Of a DNA stretch of 63,431 nucleotides, positions 61,542-63,431 are shown in pieces. The stretch is from Streptomyces sp. AP-93 (lineage in GTDB: Bacteria; Actinomycetota; Actinomycetes; Streptomycetales; Streptomycetaceae). The stretch's first letter is position 1. Every line of letters begins with the position of its first letter. The stretch spans positions 1 through 63,431 of the forward strand of contig NZ_JALGBX010000037.1 of assembly GCF_022808175.1 (NCBI RefSeq), in the 5' to 3' direction. The position numbers and the translations under genes were made by a program. The notes below the pieces were generated by a model, which did not search any database, was not told where the DNA came from, and saw only the letters and a program-made list of their open reading frames with translations.

Positions 61542-61921
61542 TGGGAGTGGGCCGGGGCCGGGCCGGGGTTGGGGTTGGGAGCGGGCTCGGGGTTGGGAGC
61601 GGGGCCGGGAGTGGGCTCGGGGTCGGACTCGGGTCGGGAGTGGGGCCGGGCTCGGGGTGAGGCTCGGGTTGGGAGCGGTGCCGGGAGTGGGGCCCGGAGT
61701 GGGCGGGGCCGGGCTTGGGTTGGGAGTGGGATCGGGAGTGGGCTCGGGGTCGGACTCGGGTTGGGAGTGGGTTCGGGGTGGGACTCGGGTTGGGAGTGGG
61801 CGGGGCCGGGAGTGGGCGGGGCCGGGCTTGGGTTGGGAGTGGGGCCGGGCTCGGAGTCGGGCTCCGGCGCCGGTGCTGGCGGGCGGAGGGCGGTGGGCGG
61901 CGGGTCGTGCGGGCTGCCGGG

Positions 61922-62380
61922 TCAGGGGGTGATCGTGATGCGGAAGACCGGGTGGTCGGGGGCGGCGGCCCGGAGCTCGGACTCGGAGGACTTCGCGGTG
62001 ACCCCGTTGAAGAACCGGTTGACCTCCCAGCCCCACTTCTTCAGGTATCCGCGCAGGACGACGGCCTGCTCGGCGGGGTCGGTCAGCTCGGTGACGGTGA
62101 AGGTGTGCACGGTGCGGCCCAAGCGGAGCTCGCCGCCGCCCGCGGCGCGCATGTTGCGGACCCACTGGGAGTGGCCGCGGGCGGAGACCAGGTACCGGGT
62201 GCCGTCCTGGGTGTACGGGTTCACCGGGATCCGCTGCATCGTGCCGGAGGTGCGGCCGCGGACGGACAGCTCGGCGGTTCCGGCCACGCTCAAGCCGAGG
62301 CGGGCGAGCTTGCCGATGAGGGCGTTGAAGCGGATGTCGAGCGGGCCGGCCTGGACGTAGTACGGCTTGGGCGCGTTCAT
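61922..62380 (-). CDS. Deazaflavin (F420)-dependent nitroreductase-family protein
   Basis: 152 residues. ELSVRGRTSGTMQRIPVNPY, YLVSARGHSQWVRNMRAAG and GELRLGRTVHTFTVTEL form the DDN-type split-barrel pattern that binds cofactor F420. ATG 62,380 has GGAGG five bases upstream. It is divergent from the TetR gene, whose likely operators overlap its promoter, so the TetR protein probably controls it. Confidence 0.85.
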   Translation of the reverse strand: MNAPKPYYVQAGPLDIRFNALIGKLARLGLSVAGTAELSVRGRTSGTMQRIPVNPYTQDGTRYLVSARGHSQWVRNMRAAGGGELRLGRTVHTFTVTELTDPAEQAVVLRGYLKKWGWEVNRFFNGVTAKSSESELRAAAPDHPVFRITITP

Positions 62381-62401
62381 CGTGGCCTCCGAGGAGTTTG
62401 G

Positions 62402-62509
62402 GAGAGCACTGCTCTCGCTTGAGAACAGTGTGCATGGATCGGCGCTCCAAAACAAGAGCAGTGCTCTCTCAAAGGATCGCCGCTCTCGTTGTTGGGCAGT
62501 GCTCTGCCC
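62402..62509. promoter_or_regulatory. Three palindromic operator-like sites for the TetR regulator
   Basis: GAGAGCACTGCTCTC (62,402-62,416), AGAGCAGTGCTCTC (62,455-62,468) and GGGCAGTGCTCTGCCC (62,494-62,509) share an AGCAsTGCTCT core. They sit between the divergent genes. Confidence 0.7.
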
Positions 62510-62528
62510 GCGTGACACACTGGCCCCC

Positions 62529-63227
62529 ATGAGCACCGTGCGAGGGGCCCGGGAACGAGCCCGCATCGAAGTCACCGCCGCCATCAAGGACGAGGCGCGC
62601 CGCGCGCTCGCGGCGGAGGGAGCCGCCAAGCTCTCGCTGCGCGCCGTCGCCCGCGAGCTGGGCATGGTCTCCTCCGCCCTCTACCGCTACTTCCCCAGCC
62701 GCGACGAGCTCCTCACCGCCCTCATCGTCGACGCCTACAACAGCGTCGGCGCCGCCGCCGAAGGCGCCGACGCCCGCTCGCTCGCCGCCGGCGGCACCCC
62801 GCGCGCCCGCTGGGCCGCGGTCTGTGGGTCCGTCCGCGACTGGGCGCTGGAGCACCCGCACGAGTACGCCCTCATCTACGGCTCGCCCGTTCCCGGCTAC
62901 ACCGCCCCCCTCGACACCGTCGGGCCCGCCTCCCGCGTGGGCAACACCCTCATTGGCATCGTCCGTGCCGCCTGCGAGGGCCGTGGCATCTCGCTCCCGC
63001 CGCTCCCCGCCGAGCTGCGCCCCGAGGCGGCCCGCATGGCCGCGGACTTCGCCGAAGGCCTGCCCCCCGAGGCCGCCGCGGCCCTGGTCGCCGCCTGGGC
63101 GCAGCTCGTCGGACTGATCTCCTTCGAACTGTTCGGCCAGTTCGACCGGGTCGTCGAGGACCGTGGCGCCTTCTTCGCGCACGCCGCCGGACAGCTGGCG
63201 CACGGGGTCGGACTGCCCGCCGTATAG
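62529..63227 (+). CDS. TetR-family transcriptional regulator
   Basis: 232 residues. The N-terminal DNA-binding domain is ARIEVTAAIKDEARRALAAE through LSLRAVARELGMVSSALYRY and FPSRDELLTALIVDAY. The C-terminal ligand domain is of the WHG type (ELFGQFDRVVEDRGAFF). It most likely represses the adjacent reductase gene and itself through the palindromes upstream. Chromosomal flank gene. Confidence 0.88.
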   Translation: MSTVRGARERARIEVTAAIKDEARRALAAEGAAKLSLRAVARELGMVSSALYRYFPSRDELLTALIVDAYNSVGAAAEGADARSLAAGGTPRARWAAVCGSVRDWALEHPHEYALIYGSPVPGYTAPLDTVGPASRVGNTLIGIVRAACEGRGISLPPLPAELRPEAARMAADFAEGLPPEAAAALVAAWAQLVGLISFELFGQFDRVVEDRGAFFAHAAGQLAHGVGLPAV

Positions 63228-63431
63228 GGCGCCACGGGGCCGTGCGGGGGCCCGTCCGGACGAGCCCTGCGGGCCGTACCGGCGGAGCGGGGAGAGTTCG
63301 CTTGTCAGTTCCTCGTACTGAAGCAGGGGAATCGGCCTTGGTGCGCCCGGCCGTCCGCCTAGATGAATGAGTCCAAGGGATCGCCTGCGGACATGAGACG
63401 AGGGCGTCCAACGTCGATGTGTGACGAACGA

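Noticed and set aside
61356..62450. Pro/Arg/Ala-repeat protein on the minus strand
   Set aside because: It is a translation of the GGGGCT repeat tract in a frame shifted from the real reductase gene.
1..63431. CRISPR array
   Set aside because: No regularly spaced repeats of 24-37 bp were seen. The only tandem arrays are short microsatellites.

Overview
The window is high-GC actinobacterial DNA, almost certainly from a Streptomyces. Supporting signs are GTG/TTG starts, strong GC third-position bias, TAGGAT-like -10 boxes, an SsgA-family protein, a deazaflavin-type reductase and a geranylgeranyl-reductase-like protein. About 1-56,480 reads as the right-hand part of a large integrative and conjugative element (ICE) that runs off the left edge. 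About 56,480-63,431 is ordinary chromosome. No rRNA, tRNA or CRISPR array was seen.

Layout. (1) 71-19,991, mostly plus strand, is a DNA-metabolism and AAA+ block: an SSB-like protein, a primase-like (AEP) protein, an HU homologue, a MoxR ATPase with its VWA partner, a frameshifted adenine-type methyltransferase, a two-domain Clp/Hsp100-like ATPase, a UvrD-type helicase with a long unknown N-terminus, an SsgA-like protein, another AAA+ ATPase, an HNH nuclease with a membrane anchor, a run of small overlapping genes, and a polynucleotide 3'-phosphatase-like HAD enzyme. A perfect U-tract terminator closes the block. (2) 20,084-30,079, minus strand, holds a 1,849-residue protein with both catalytic halves of a cellular-type RNA polymerase in one chain (beta-like GDK...HGNKG and beta'-like DFDGD). 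Two tightly linked unknown genes and an HU-like gene follow it. An IS5-type element carrying an AA10/chitin-binding-like passenger sits exactly at the end of this cluster. (3) 30,246-51,317, minus strand, is the conjugation module: VirD4/TraG-type coupling protein, coiled-coil membrane protein, second Clp-like ATPase, MobP/MobL-like relaxase, several single-pass membrane proteins, and a membrane protein with lysozyme and CHAP domains. (4) 51,740-56,483 holds a divergent XRE regulator, a degraded stretch with an EEP-nuclease pseudogene, an excisionase-like HTH protein and a tyrosine integrase at the right boundary. (5) 56,480-63,227 is chromosome: P-loop kinase-NUDIX fusion, MBL hydrolase, M20 dipeptidase, FAD-dependent reductase, DDN-type reductase and a divergent TetR regulator with palindromic operators.

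How it may work. The element appears to bring its own replication and repair helpers, its own divergent RNA polymerase, and a relaxase/T4CP/T4SS transfer apparatus instead of the single TraB translocase typical of Streptomyces elements. Short words (GATAGGA, GCATTCG, CTTTCGAC, GACTCATGA) recur in the AT-rich gaps before its operons. They could be ordinary sigma-HrdB -10 boxes, operators of an element regulator, or start sites of the element polymerase. That link is inference; the polymerase motifs themselves are directly visible.
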